The position numbers were made by a program, and so were the translations under genes. A stretch of 64,000 nucleotides of DNA from Vermamoeba vermiformis (Eukaryota; Tubulinea; Echinamoebida), in contig JBEWZL010000123.1 of assembly GCA_045837725.1 (NCBI GenBank), positions 248,001 through 312,000 of the forward strand, written 5' to 3'. Below the pieces are notes generated by a model, which saw nothing but the letters and a program-made list of their open reading frames with translations, did no database searches and had not been told where the DNA came from. Shown here one piece after another: positions 1 to 10,427 of this stretch (positions are counted from its first letter, which is position 1; every line of letters starts with the position of its first letter).

Positions 1-219
1 TTCCTTCTTGGTCTAAAAATAATACTAATATTAGGACCGTGATATAAACCAATCACAACTATAATGGTGCATATTGTCATGCCATTTTTGCAATAAATAA
101 TCATTAATTCGCACCTCTTTTTTGTAGTAAGATAAAACGTCTCCTTCCAAGGCCATCCATCTCTTCTTCCAGGTTTTAATTTTACCACCTTCTTTTACGA
201 CCCAACCTGCTTTGCTCAT
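1..219 (-). CDS. PH-domain protein, N-terminal part (runs off the window)
   Basis: The minus strand starts with ATG at 219. It encodes the first half of a pleckstrin homology domain: GWVVKEGG, then TWKKRW and the strand LSYYKKE, the usual PH start (G-W-L/V ... W-K-x-R-W). Exon 1 spans 219-115 and ends at a GTGCGA donor. The intron carries a CTAAT branch site and ends in TTTTTAG at 14-13. The next 12 bases continue in frame as TKKE, the basic beta2-beta3 loop. PH domains bind phosphoinositides or protein partners at membranes. The rest lies outside the window, so other domains are unknown. Confidence 0.75.
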
Positions 220-558
220 ATTGTTGTTTTTATAGTTGTATTAGCCTCGAGGCGTGTGGTTGTGGTGTTGCTCGTGTACAACAATAACGAAATAATTTTT
301 ATTCCACACGGATATTTATCCTGAAAACAACAGAAAGGGGACCTTTTAATCATCAAGCGCAATTCAAGTCACCTATCGTATTAGGTTAAACAATTGAGTA
401 GAATCTATCTGTCAGCGGAGGAATAATTTGTAAGTACTGATCGAGATTCAGCAACGGAATTCTGGATCCCTTTGCTATTACGCGAGCAATTCGCAATCTA
501 TACTGCTATAGTAGTAAACTAAGCCTTCTTTCTTAAATTTAGTCACAAAGGACGAAGG
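220..558. promoter_or_regulatory. Shared upstream region of two divergent genes
   Basis: About 340 bases separate the start of the minus-strand PH gene and the start of the plus-strand RCC1-BTB gene. No coding frame or RNA is visible. It probably holds both promoters; no specific site could be identified. Confidence 0.4.
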
Positions 559-3182
559 ATGTCAGGTGGCAAGTAAAAGTCTTTTAGTTGTTGGAGGCCA
601 TAATAATTATAATAATTTCTCGTGCACGTAGTTTATACGTGGGGCTGCGATCAAGGCAATTTAGGCAGCGACAACGGCGGATCTTTATTCAGATTGGTCG
701 ATTTTGACAACAGACCTATCAGACACGTTGCCGCAGGTCGTGCAGGTACTGCTGTGCTTACAGGTTAGTATTTTTCGATTTTTCCAATAAAATCTCCATT
801 GCGTTATTATTACGCAAAACGACGGTCCTAATAATAAGGAACTAACGAAAAAAACGAAACTTCTCAGAGGATGGTGAATTGTTTCTATTTGGCATGTTTG
901 GTAGATCTGGCGTCTCCATAAAGACTACCTCAAAGGATTTTATTCATGACAAGATTCTCGGCGTGTCATGTGGAATGGACTGCGTTGCCTTTTACACCGA
1001 GAAGAATGAAGTAAGACTGCATTACCATATGTAGCTTGCTTACATATAAAATTAACATATTGTGGTAGATTTGGGCTTGGGGTCCTTACATCAGCGAAGA
1101 TCCAGATCCCGCTATCATCCATCGATTTCCAAAAGACGTACTGATCAAGCAGATAGCTTGCGGTGGAATGCACTGTCTTGTACTTACTAACCAAGGCAAG
1201 CCCTATCATAAGTCTGAATATGATGACTCATATTTGCGTTAGGAGTGTACGCGTGGGGTGGGAACAACAACGGTCAGATGGGCACGGGAGATGTATATAT
1301 GCCAATGATGATGCATGCAGGGGCAGTACAGTACAAGCAATTGCTGCCTATAGTTGCCCTTAAGAACAAGAACATCGTTCAGATTGCTGCAGGAGGATAC
1401 CACTCGTTGGCATTGACCGGTAAGGGATCAGATCCAGGCAAGCGAGGCCGCTAATATATTTCCCAGACGCTGGTGAGGTTTACAGCTTTGGAGCAGGAGG
1501 ATACGGCCAGCTTGGCACTGGAAACAAAATCAATCAAACGGTACCAACTTTGGCACTAGAGCTCGCGAGCAAGAAGATCAATTTCATCGCAGCTGGACCT
1601 TCTCACTCGATCGCAATCTCGACTGACGGCAAGGTAAGTTAATACAATCCTATTGATCATTACTTATACTGTTATCCTAAGGCGTACTTGTTCGGTCGTA
1701 CAGAAAGCAAACAATGCAATTGCACCGCACCCGAGAATGCATGTCTTCAGCCTGTGGAAGTGTCAATCAAAGACGACTTCTTTGTCTACGGCGCAGCAGC
1801 ACATAGCTGCACATACTTAGTCACTGTTAGCGGCAAGATCCACGACTACGGAATGTTATGGGTAAGCCTCAGAACATTCTGTCAGACCTTTGTTAACATG
1901 ACGCAAACACAGCAAAATACCGAAAATGTGATGGTCGGGAAAGATGGAGGCGTGTTCAAAGACAAGATTGTTCGTCAAATATGGTGCGGTCATTACCACG
2001 CCGTGGCTGTGGTCGGTGAAATGAAAGTGAACATCAGTCCGTCAACGCTCATTGCCAACATGCAAACAGTGTACAACGACACACTCCACAAGGACATGAC
2101 ACTACAGACCTCTCAAGGTGAGAAGAAGGTTCACGGCGTAGTGCTATCGTCGCTCTCTGAAGTCGTTGCTCTGAAGGCACAGGCTGACAAATCACGTGTC
2201 AACATCGTTGAAGAGCTGAAACAACTGTCAGCAGAACAAGTTGAGATGTTGTTGAAGTACTGCTACGGCATCAGCAGCGAAGTTAAACCAGAAGATTTGA
2301 AGGCACTCCTCGATGCCGCTAAGAGTCTGAAGCTGCCGCACCTAGTACACGCACAAGGTATGAAAGAGTCGCTTTAAACAGTTGTCTAATGCCTGCAATA
2401 GAAGGATCGTTCGTAGTCATATCCACAGAGGGTCTGTCGTCAGCACTCAGCAAGACATTCAAGGCACAGGACCAAAGATTCAGCGACATCACGTTCACTT
2501 TTGACAATTGCCCCGACAAGTTACACGCACACAAGATCATTTTGTCATCACGATGCGAGTACTTCAGAGGTCTGTTCGACTTGGGAATGAAAGAGAGCAA
2601 ACAAGACACAATGCACATCAGTGAATGGAGCATGGAGTCGTTCAGAGTGATGCTCGAGTTCTTGTACAGCGATCAACTGTCGAGTGTGACAGGTGAGAAT
2701 GCATTGGAAGTGCTTCAATTGGCCACAACGTACTTGATCCAACGACTGATTGACAAGTGTGAAGAGTTTATCGTTGAGAATATGACACTTGACACTCTTG
2801 TTGACCTGTACATCTTCGCCGATACAATCAACGCCAAACAGATCCAGCGTGGCTGTCAGTTCCTACTGCGCAGAGAGGCACCTAAGACCGATCTTGGAAA
2901 GGTCCCAAATTACGATAAATTGACTCCATCTCAGAAGGCATTCTTGAGCAAAGATATTCAAGCCGAGTCTATTATTACAGGTAATTAGTTAATCACGGAC
3001 ATAGCTAGCTAGAATGCTCTGCGGTTAATAATTATGATTTATTGTTAGATGTCCGTGTGGAGATGACGCCGTACAAATTTATCGAGAAGATTAACGCCGA
3101 TGAAGAGCTACGCAATCCTTATCCTAGACCCAATAATAACAATAACCGTAATAACGATAAAAAACGATGTATCGTTAGCTGA
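559..3182 (+). CDS. RCC1-repeat/tandem BTB protein with C-terminal CaaX-like motif (copy A)
   Basis: Ten exons give about 697 residues. Residues ~4-312 are RCC1 beta-propeller repeats (VYTWGC, VYAWGGNNNGQMGTGD, VYSFGAGGYGQLG, AYLFGR). A degenerate BTB follows (~335-455), then a clear BTB (~480-590: DKLHAHKIILSSRCEYFRGL). The protein ends KKRCIVS, a basic stretch plus CaaX-like box. RCC1-BTB proteins are usually Cullin-3 adaptors; prenylation would place this one on membranes. Exons are 559-568, 632-763, 868-1010, 1069-1195, 1243-1419, 1467-1633, 1682-1861, 1913-2357, 2402-2980 and 3049-3182. The intron at 1196-1242 has a GC donor (G|GCAAGC). Intron 1 probably also does (G|GCAAGT at 569), although a GT at 566 keeps the same phase. 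The 51-base intron at 1862-1912 is in frame without stops. A paralogue lies at 4561-7290. Confidence 0.88.
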
Positions 3183-3274
3183 GAGGTAAAATTCGGCAAG
3201 ATTTTCGGTCAACCGCAATCATACAGTATTTACTTTATATAATAATTATAATATATTTTGTTAAACAAAGCACC

Positions 3275-4311
3275 ATGAAGCTCTTATTAACTTTTCTACT
3301 AATTACTGCGCTCGCCGTTGTGTCTTCGAGGGCTCAATCCAACGGTACGTGCTACAACTACATTGTGTGCCCTAGCCACTGCCCTCACTTTGGTCAATTG
3401 CCTATGGTCGCTATTATGATACCGCTATTTACCTTCGACGACTTCAGATCGAACATGGATAGCGCGATCTCGTACGTCCAACAATATCCTGGCGTAATTA
3501 TGGATGACAAATTATTGTTGTTGCATACCTCATTGAATTGTAAGTACTAATACTCAGATTTATTATTTTTGGAATTATCTAAAATAATTCTGATTTTGTA
3601 CCGGACGCATCCAGCAACCAAAATCTAAATTACCTACAACGTCAACCCGCTTTGATGAATGTTAGTTAATTATATTGACATACCACAGATTTCTGCTGCA
3701 TGAGCGAATTTACGCTGATCAAGGTCGGAGCTTTGCTACTAGACTTCCCTTGGACTTCATTCAACGCTTCATTTACTGAGTCTGCTTGCAATTTTGATCC
3801 ACTCGCACCTGGCAAGAACTCAATTATTGCTTTCGCTGATAAACAAAGTCAAGTTACGATGGGTGCTGTTGCGGATGCGGTCGAAGAATACTTGCTCAAA
3901 AACGGTACGATATATACACTTCTTTATAATGTAGATCAATATCCACCATACCGATCCAACTCAACTTAATTTGGTTCTTTTTCGCGATCCGCTTTTACGG
4001 AAATTTCGTTAGAAAATTGCTTCCTTCAATCTTATTTGACCTTAGTACCTTAATTAGGCATTAAATTGATGTACCGAAGAAAACAACAAGAACCATTCCA
4101 CAGCACCTTGGCTCAAGTCACGATGGACTATCCAGTAGATCAAGTTATTCCAGCACTCAACGCCAAGTTCCCTTCGTACAATACTAATCCTTTGACTATT
4201 GAATTCGCGTTCCTGCCTGACCCTCCTATACCCTTCATATTCTCGCCTAATAGCACGAAATCGATGGAGCACTTGCGGATCTTCAATAAGTTGCCTGATT
4301 TTAAACGCTAA
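3275..4311 (+). CDS. Secreted protein resembling 2H phosphoesterases
   Basis: Three exons (3275-3539, 3689-3904, 4058-4311) encode 244 residues. Residues 1-20 are a clear signal peptide (MKLLLTFLLITALAVVSSRA). The mature part contains two H-x-[ST]-hydrophobic tetrads: HTSL near residue 83, and HSTL in the last exon. Paired motifs of this form define the 2H phosphoesterase fold (LigT, 2'-5' RNA ligase, CPDase). The match rests on the two motifs and their spacing; no closer homologue was recognised. If right, this is an extracellular or vacuolar RNA or cyclic-phosphate hydrolase. Cysteines after the signal peptide (CYNYIVCPSHCPH) suit a secreted protein. It lies between two RCC1-BTB paralogues on the same strand. 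Confidence 0.6.
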
Positions 4312-4560
4312 GGAGATTGTAATAAACTTAAGCAGACACCTATTGTCAATTTTTTGATGTTAAATTGTGCATGCGGAATATTGAACTTCAGTTTGACCAA
4401 ACATTGACTTTTTTTCGGATCTCGCTTGCCTCTGGCTACTGTTAACAGCTACATCATTCATTTAGGCGATAATGAAACATATAGTCCGCCTATAGTGCTC
4501 TTATATATCTGATCTTACTGACACTGCGACCGGAATTCTGAGTTTAGTCCGCATCTCAGA

Positions 4561-7290
4561 ATGTCGTCAGGTAACCACAACTCATTAAATAATATAATGA
4601 CTCCCGCATGCTAAATGATTATATCGTGTAGTATATACTTGGGGCTGCGGTTTTGAAGGCCGTTTAGGCAACGGCAATGCTGAAGATGAATGTCGAGGCT
4701 CGTTAATTCATATAGCCGAGCTTGAAAATAGGCCAATTAAATTTGTTTCTGCTGGAAGAAAAGTGACCGCTGTTTTAACTGGTAAGTATTGGCTTTTAAT
4801 AGTAAATTAATGCATTTTTGATTTTTTATTTGACAAGATCCGATATTTAAGTCCATAATAAATATCGTATTAATTATAGCTATACTGATATTTATTATTG
4901 TCTATTAGAGGATGGCGAATTGATAATTTACGGTGAAATTATATCTAATCAACAAAATCTTCGCGTGTCTATCAAAGAATTGATGCCCGAGGCTGTAGTT
5001 CGCGGTGTTGCGTGTGGATTAAATAATCTTGCATTTTATACCGAGAAAAATGAGGTAAGAATCAAAGACTAGTACTGTACAGATCTCAGATCCGGTCGTC
5101 CTCGATAATCATTGTAATATTAATGCTAGATCATAGGTCTATGTATGGGGCGATGCATTTAACCCGACAAAAGGACCAAAGAAAGTTCATCGATTTGAAG
5201 AAAATGTCAAAATTAAGCAGATCGCGTGCGGTGCTCTTCATTGCCTCGTATTAACCGATTATGGTAATAATAATTTAAATCATAGTCATTGGAAACAATA
5301 GATCACAAAGATAAGTCATTAACGGAAGACTCAATTTTACACTTACCGCATCTAGGTGTCTATGGCTTTGGCAACAATCACTCAGGTCAACTAGGTCTTG
5401 ATATGACACAACGTGGTATGGTGCCCAGAGGAAACGTGCAACACTCAGAACTGCAGCTCATTAAGGCGTTGACTGATAAGAACATTGTCAAAATTGCTTG
5501 TGGTGGATATCATTCGTTAGTTCTAACTGGTATGTACACTAAACTACATATAGTATTATATAATGTATTTTTTGTTATTTTGTTAGATTTGTTCTTACTT
5601 TTTTCTTGTAGATCAAGGTGAAGTGTTCGGATTTGGAGCAGGAAATTACGGCCAATTAGGCAACGGCAGTGTCATTAATAAATCGACAATAATACCTGCC
5701 AAGGCGTTAGCAGGCAAGAAGATCAATTTCATCGCAGCTGGACCTTCTCACTCGATCGCGATCTCGACTGACGGCAAAGTGAGTAAAGATAATCAATACG
5801 ATTTATTTAAATAAGACACTATCGCTAACCCTTCACATTAATAATATAGGCCTATTTATTCGGTCGTACAGAAAGCAAACAATGCAATTGCACAGCACCC
5901 GAGAACGCGTGTGTACAGCCTGTGGAAGTGTCTATGAAAGATGAATACTTCGTCTATGGCGCAGCAGCACATAGCTGCACATACTTAGTCACTGTTAGTG
6001 GAAGAATTTTTAGCTATGGAACGTTGTGGGTAAGTCTAAGTTCGAGGAAAAAAATTGGTGTTTAAAATCGATGCGGGACATCATCTTTGACCGATGTTGA
6101 TTATGTTTGTATAGGGCGAGGAGAAATATAACACCAATTTTATTGGTCAAGGACAGACCCTCAACGATAAATTCATTCATCAAATATGGTGCGGTCATTA
6201 CCACGCCATAGCCGTAGTCGGAGATATGCGCGTGAACATCAGTCCGTCAACATTCATTGCCAACATGCAAACAGCGTACAACGACACACTTCACAAGGAC
6301 ACGACATTAGTAACATCTCACACTAAGAAACAAGTCCATAGCGTCATATTCTCAGCTTTATCGGAGGTCATTCGGGCGAAATTATTAGACGACAAAATGA
6401 TCTACTTCAGCAACACCATTGATTTGACAAATGAACTAATAGACCTGCCACAGCACCTATTCGAAGTGATCGTTCAATATTGTTATGGAATCAGCAGTGA
6501 GATCAACAAAGAAGACTTGAAATTGTTAGTCAAAGTCGGCGAAACCTTAAAGTTTGAAGCACTCGTCAGCGAATGCAAGAGACTCGAGCCAACCAACGGT
6601 ACGGTATATTTGTAGAGCTCGGCAGGTGGTAGTATTATATTAATGATATCATATGTAGAGACATTCTTATCGATCCCACTAAAGTCCCTAAGTGAAGCAC
6701 TGGGAAGAATCTTCGCAGCACAAGACGCACGGACTTCAGATATCACGTTCACTTTTGACAACACCCCCGACAAGTTACACGCACACAAAATCATTCTGTC
6801 ATCTCGATGCGAGTACTTCAGAGGTCTGTTCGACTTGGGAATGAAAGAGAGCAAACAAGACACAATGCACATCAGTGAGTGGAGCATGGAGTCATTCAGA
6901 GTGATGCTCGAGTTCTTGTACAGCGATCAACTGTCGAGTGTGACAGGTGAGAATGCATTGGAAGTGCTTCAATTGGCCACAACGTACTTAATCCAACGAC
7001 TGATTGACAAGTGTGAAGAGTTTATCGTTGAGAATATGACACTCGATAATATCGTCGAGTTGTATTTGTTCTCTGAAACACTCAATCTTAAACAGATCCA
7101 GCGCGGCTGTCAGTTCTTAGTGCGCAGAGAAATGTATCAAAAACCAGTCGAGTCATTGCCTGGCTATGAAAAATTGAGTGCCGTCCAAAAAGAACAATTG
7201 AAACAGTTCTTGTCTGGCAAACCTGTCGGAGCTGATAATACCGATAATAATGACAAACCAACCGAATCGAGTCGATGTATTATCAGTTAA
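4561..7290 (+). CDS. RCC1-repeat/tandem BTB protein with C-terminal CaaX-like motif (copy B)
   Basis: This paralogue of the gene at 559-3182 has nine exons and 689 residues: 4561-4570, 4632-4781, 4909-5054, 5137-5263, 5356-5529, 5612-5778, 5850-6029, 6115-6598 and 6659-7290. RCC1 repeats fill residues ~4-318, a weak BTB lies at ~340-470 and a strong BTB at ~495-605. The C-terminus ends SSRCIIS, again a CaaX-like box. Intron positions and phases match copy A, except that the last intron of copy A is absent here. RCC1 repeats have diverged, but the second BTB is almost identical between the copies in DNA, which suggests gene conversion. The likely role is a substrate adaptor for Cullin-3 ubiquitin ligase with possible membrane attachment. 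Confidence 0.88.
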
Positions 7291-7356
7291 TAATAACAAT
7301 AAATACTGGTCGTGTTGCAAACAGATCTTGTTTAGTTAGCAGATCTAGCATCAAAT

Positions 7357-10298
7357 TTATGCACTAAAGTCGTAAGCGTGAAACTTGGTGCTATAATAGC
7401 TTCCACTGCGCTGTATCAACAAGTACCTGTCATTGATAATAGGATACGTATTTAAATCCTGCTGTTCAAAAGGCTTCCAAATTCGTTCCCACTGCCGCGT
7501 TTTGAGATCCATTTGCACGGCCAGTTTGTATGGCCCAGTCTCAGCCAACATGCGTTGATTTCGAACATCAATACTGACACCATACATCGTGTTGACATTA
7601 CTAAGCAGCACTTGATAACGTTGTGCTTCTAACATTCTAACGTCGTATAATACAACTTCTCTAGTGAGCGTTCCCAAAGCCAAAGTGTGTTCGTCCATCA
7701 TGCCGTAATTTTGCGCAATGCCTAATCCGGTCATTGACTGCACGACAACCAAGTTCTCGTCGAAGATATTCACTGAATGCCAATTGTTGCCGACTGTCAT
7801 TGAGCGATTGAACAGATTGGGTATGAACTTTAGGCATTTCATTTCTTGCAGTCTTTGCAATGACTTTTTTAGCCGTTAAGTCGACAACTCGCACTCCTAA
7901 AAAAAAAAACTCGGTTAATATAATAATATTAAGATTGTTCTAAATGAGGTTAAATTTTCAATCTTTCTCAATATCGTATCAAATTTTCATGCCATCGAGT
8001 TATTCATTTTTGTCGCGGCTAAACCGGGAAATTTCATTCTTTTATACTTACTTCCGGGTATGATGACGCGGCCAGGGCTCAATGCATGAATATCACCAGT
8101 CTCGTAATTCAGTGGATGGTCAGCAGTCAGGAACCTGGTCATTGGCGACGTGCTACCAAGCCGTCCGTATAGCAACTCTCCTTGACTGCTATATATGGCT
8201 ACGGATGCTGGTGCTAATGGCGGTGACTCCAGCAAACAGTGACTGATACCCATGAAATTTGCAGGCCAGTCCATGTCATACTGCTGATCAGTATGCAAAT
8301 TCAGCCATTTAATCCTTCGCATTCCATGGCAGCTCAACCAATTATCGTCCAACGTGTAGCGTCGTACGTAATCCTGGAACTCTAGCAATATTTTTTCGCG
8401 GAATTTTCCTTTGCGCCAATTTCTTTTATACCTAAACCAAACAGAGGTTACATCAAATATAATATTATATGATAGTGATTACTTACTCTTCGGTGTTCAA
8501 AACGTATTTTTTAAGACTTCTCTGTCTGCATCGGAATATCTCCGGGAAGCGAGATTTTAGAGTTCTTAAGCACTGCCCTCCACAATGAATTACTGTCGAA
8601 TCTCTCAAACGATTGGTGCATTTGTTTTGAGATCATAAACAACCGCATAATGTCTTGTACCGACAGATCTGTCATTATTATCTCCAATATCTCGCTCGGG
8701 AGATTAACGAACTCAAAGGTCGTTTGTTCGTCACCTTTGAAATTTACTTCCGATAAAGTTTCTATGTTCGACACCGCTGTTATACTTATTAGGAATATTT
8801 CCTTAAATGGTCATTAGAAGAAAGTACGTACAGTCGCATTTGTGCCTGTCCAAATTTGGAGATTTGTACCCGTTCTGCGCCATAAAAGCACCAATCGCTC
8901 TGTCTTGCACTTTATCCACAAATTCTTGTAATTGATCGCGTTTGTCAAATTTTTCTATCGCTTCAATTACAGCCGCTAACAATACCAAATTAATACTCGT
9001 ACTATCGTCGTATATTATACTTACTGTCGTAGTATCTAAACCGCTCTCTGGCGGTCATATTCCGCATTAGGAAAGTGTTCAGCGCTCCGGCTCTAAAATA
9101 ATAGTAAATTAATTATGGCTAAAGAAGCGTTGAAATTCAAACATACAGCTGAGTATATATTTTTAATCTAGCGTCTTTCCATATCAATTCAAATTGCTTG
9201 TTAGTGCAGTAACTCATAATGTCCTTGCCGTCCTTGGATCTGACTGCAAGAAAAAAAAAGTTAATCTAACTGACCTTTCATTTAAAGTTCAACTTACATT
9301 CAGAGAAATCTTTGGGCCATACTACTGCATTGAATAACATGACGTAGTTGACCTTTAAGCAGTACACCGCTGGAATCAGTCCTTCAGGCCCGCTCGGGAT
9401 CTCGAACACTTGTTTATCGAAGTGCTGGATGAACTTGATCATGGCTAGCTTATAGTCTTTGTTTATTTTTGCCATTAGAATGTGCATTGGGATGGTATAG
9501 CCTACAATTAAAGTTAGCAATAACGCATCCAGTACGCGTTGACCAAAATTTGACCAAAAATGTAATCTCAAAGTCAATCTCGATATTAGCGACCCAACTG
9601 AGTTGAAATGATATAATATAGCATATAGTATGAAGCTCAAGTTCCATACCTTCAGGACTAAGGATCCGAAAGTTGTCATCCAAGCGCATGAAGGCCATAA
9701 AAGCGCCAGGTTGCTCAACGGAATCAAATACGGTCAATAATTTGCCGTAATGGTCTTTCACTACTTTGTAAAACGGATTTTCATATGATGTGGGCTGGAA
9801 ACGCGATCCTCCAGCATAAATGTGAGCACCGCTACCTCGTAGAGCACGTAAATTCCTCTTCTTGACTCTCCTCATAGCATAAACGGCATTGCCTATTCAA
9901 GTTAAATGGTTAACTTTAAAGACTAGATCTGCAGTAGTTACGTGCGTACCTAAGCACTGGCACCAAACTGATTTCGTAGCTATGATTTCACTCGGCTTCT
10001 TATCTCGTATATAATCCCACCCCAATACTTCATAGCACGCTAATATATTCGCGGCTTCAGTACAGCCGTGGACTAACGCCTGAAATAAAAATTGAATTTA
10101 ATGAAAGTAAATCAGAAAAATCCAAAATTAATTTATTACCGTCTCTAGAGCGCATAGATCGTCGATAAATTCTTTTCGAAGAGTTGCTGACCAGTCCACT
10201 CTTTGGTCGCCAAGAAGACTTATCAATTTTTCGCTATCATTTGACTTCGCCGCAGCGAATAAATCGGCGATAGTAGGCGTTCGGGAAGCAAGATCCAT
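7357..10298 (-). CDS. Large F-box protein with ankyrin-like N-terminus and propeller-like C-terminus; two apparent +1 frameshifts
   Basis: The start is the ATG at 10298 (MDLASRTP). The first ~80 residues look ankyrin-like (DLFAAAKSNDSEKLISLL). A long unrecognised helical region follows. A clear F-box comes next (8511-8770: VNLPSEILEIIMTDLS...LFMISKQ) with a basic NWRKGKF tail. The C-terminal ~300 residues have WD/Kelch-like strands (VRVVDLT). Splice phases join all parts, including the 50-base intron 8784-8833 between the N-terminal part and the F-box, so I treat it as one gene. The frame must skip one base twice: before 8511 (F-box frame ends TCT TAA, continuation is in +1), and at or near a run of six T (7865-7870) where VVDLTAKK gives way to SLQRLQEM. 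F-box proteins are SCF ubiquitin-ligase adaptors. The two-gene alternative is less likely but not excluded. Confidence 0.7.
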
Positions 10299-10427
10299 AG
10301 CCTCTATTTTGGTGGAAGTCGGATCCAATAAAAAATAAATGAGAATTTTGGGTGCGTAAAAAAATTGACCTTTCGAACAGCCTCCTAAAATACAGTTTTT
10401 AATTCTCTTTTGTAATGGTCGACACTA

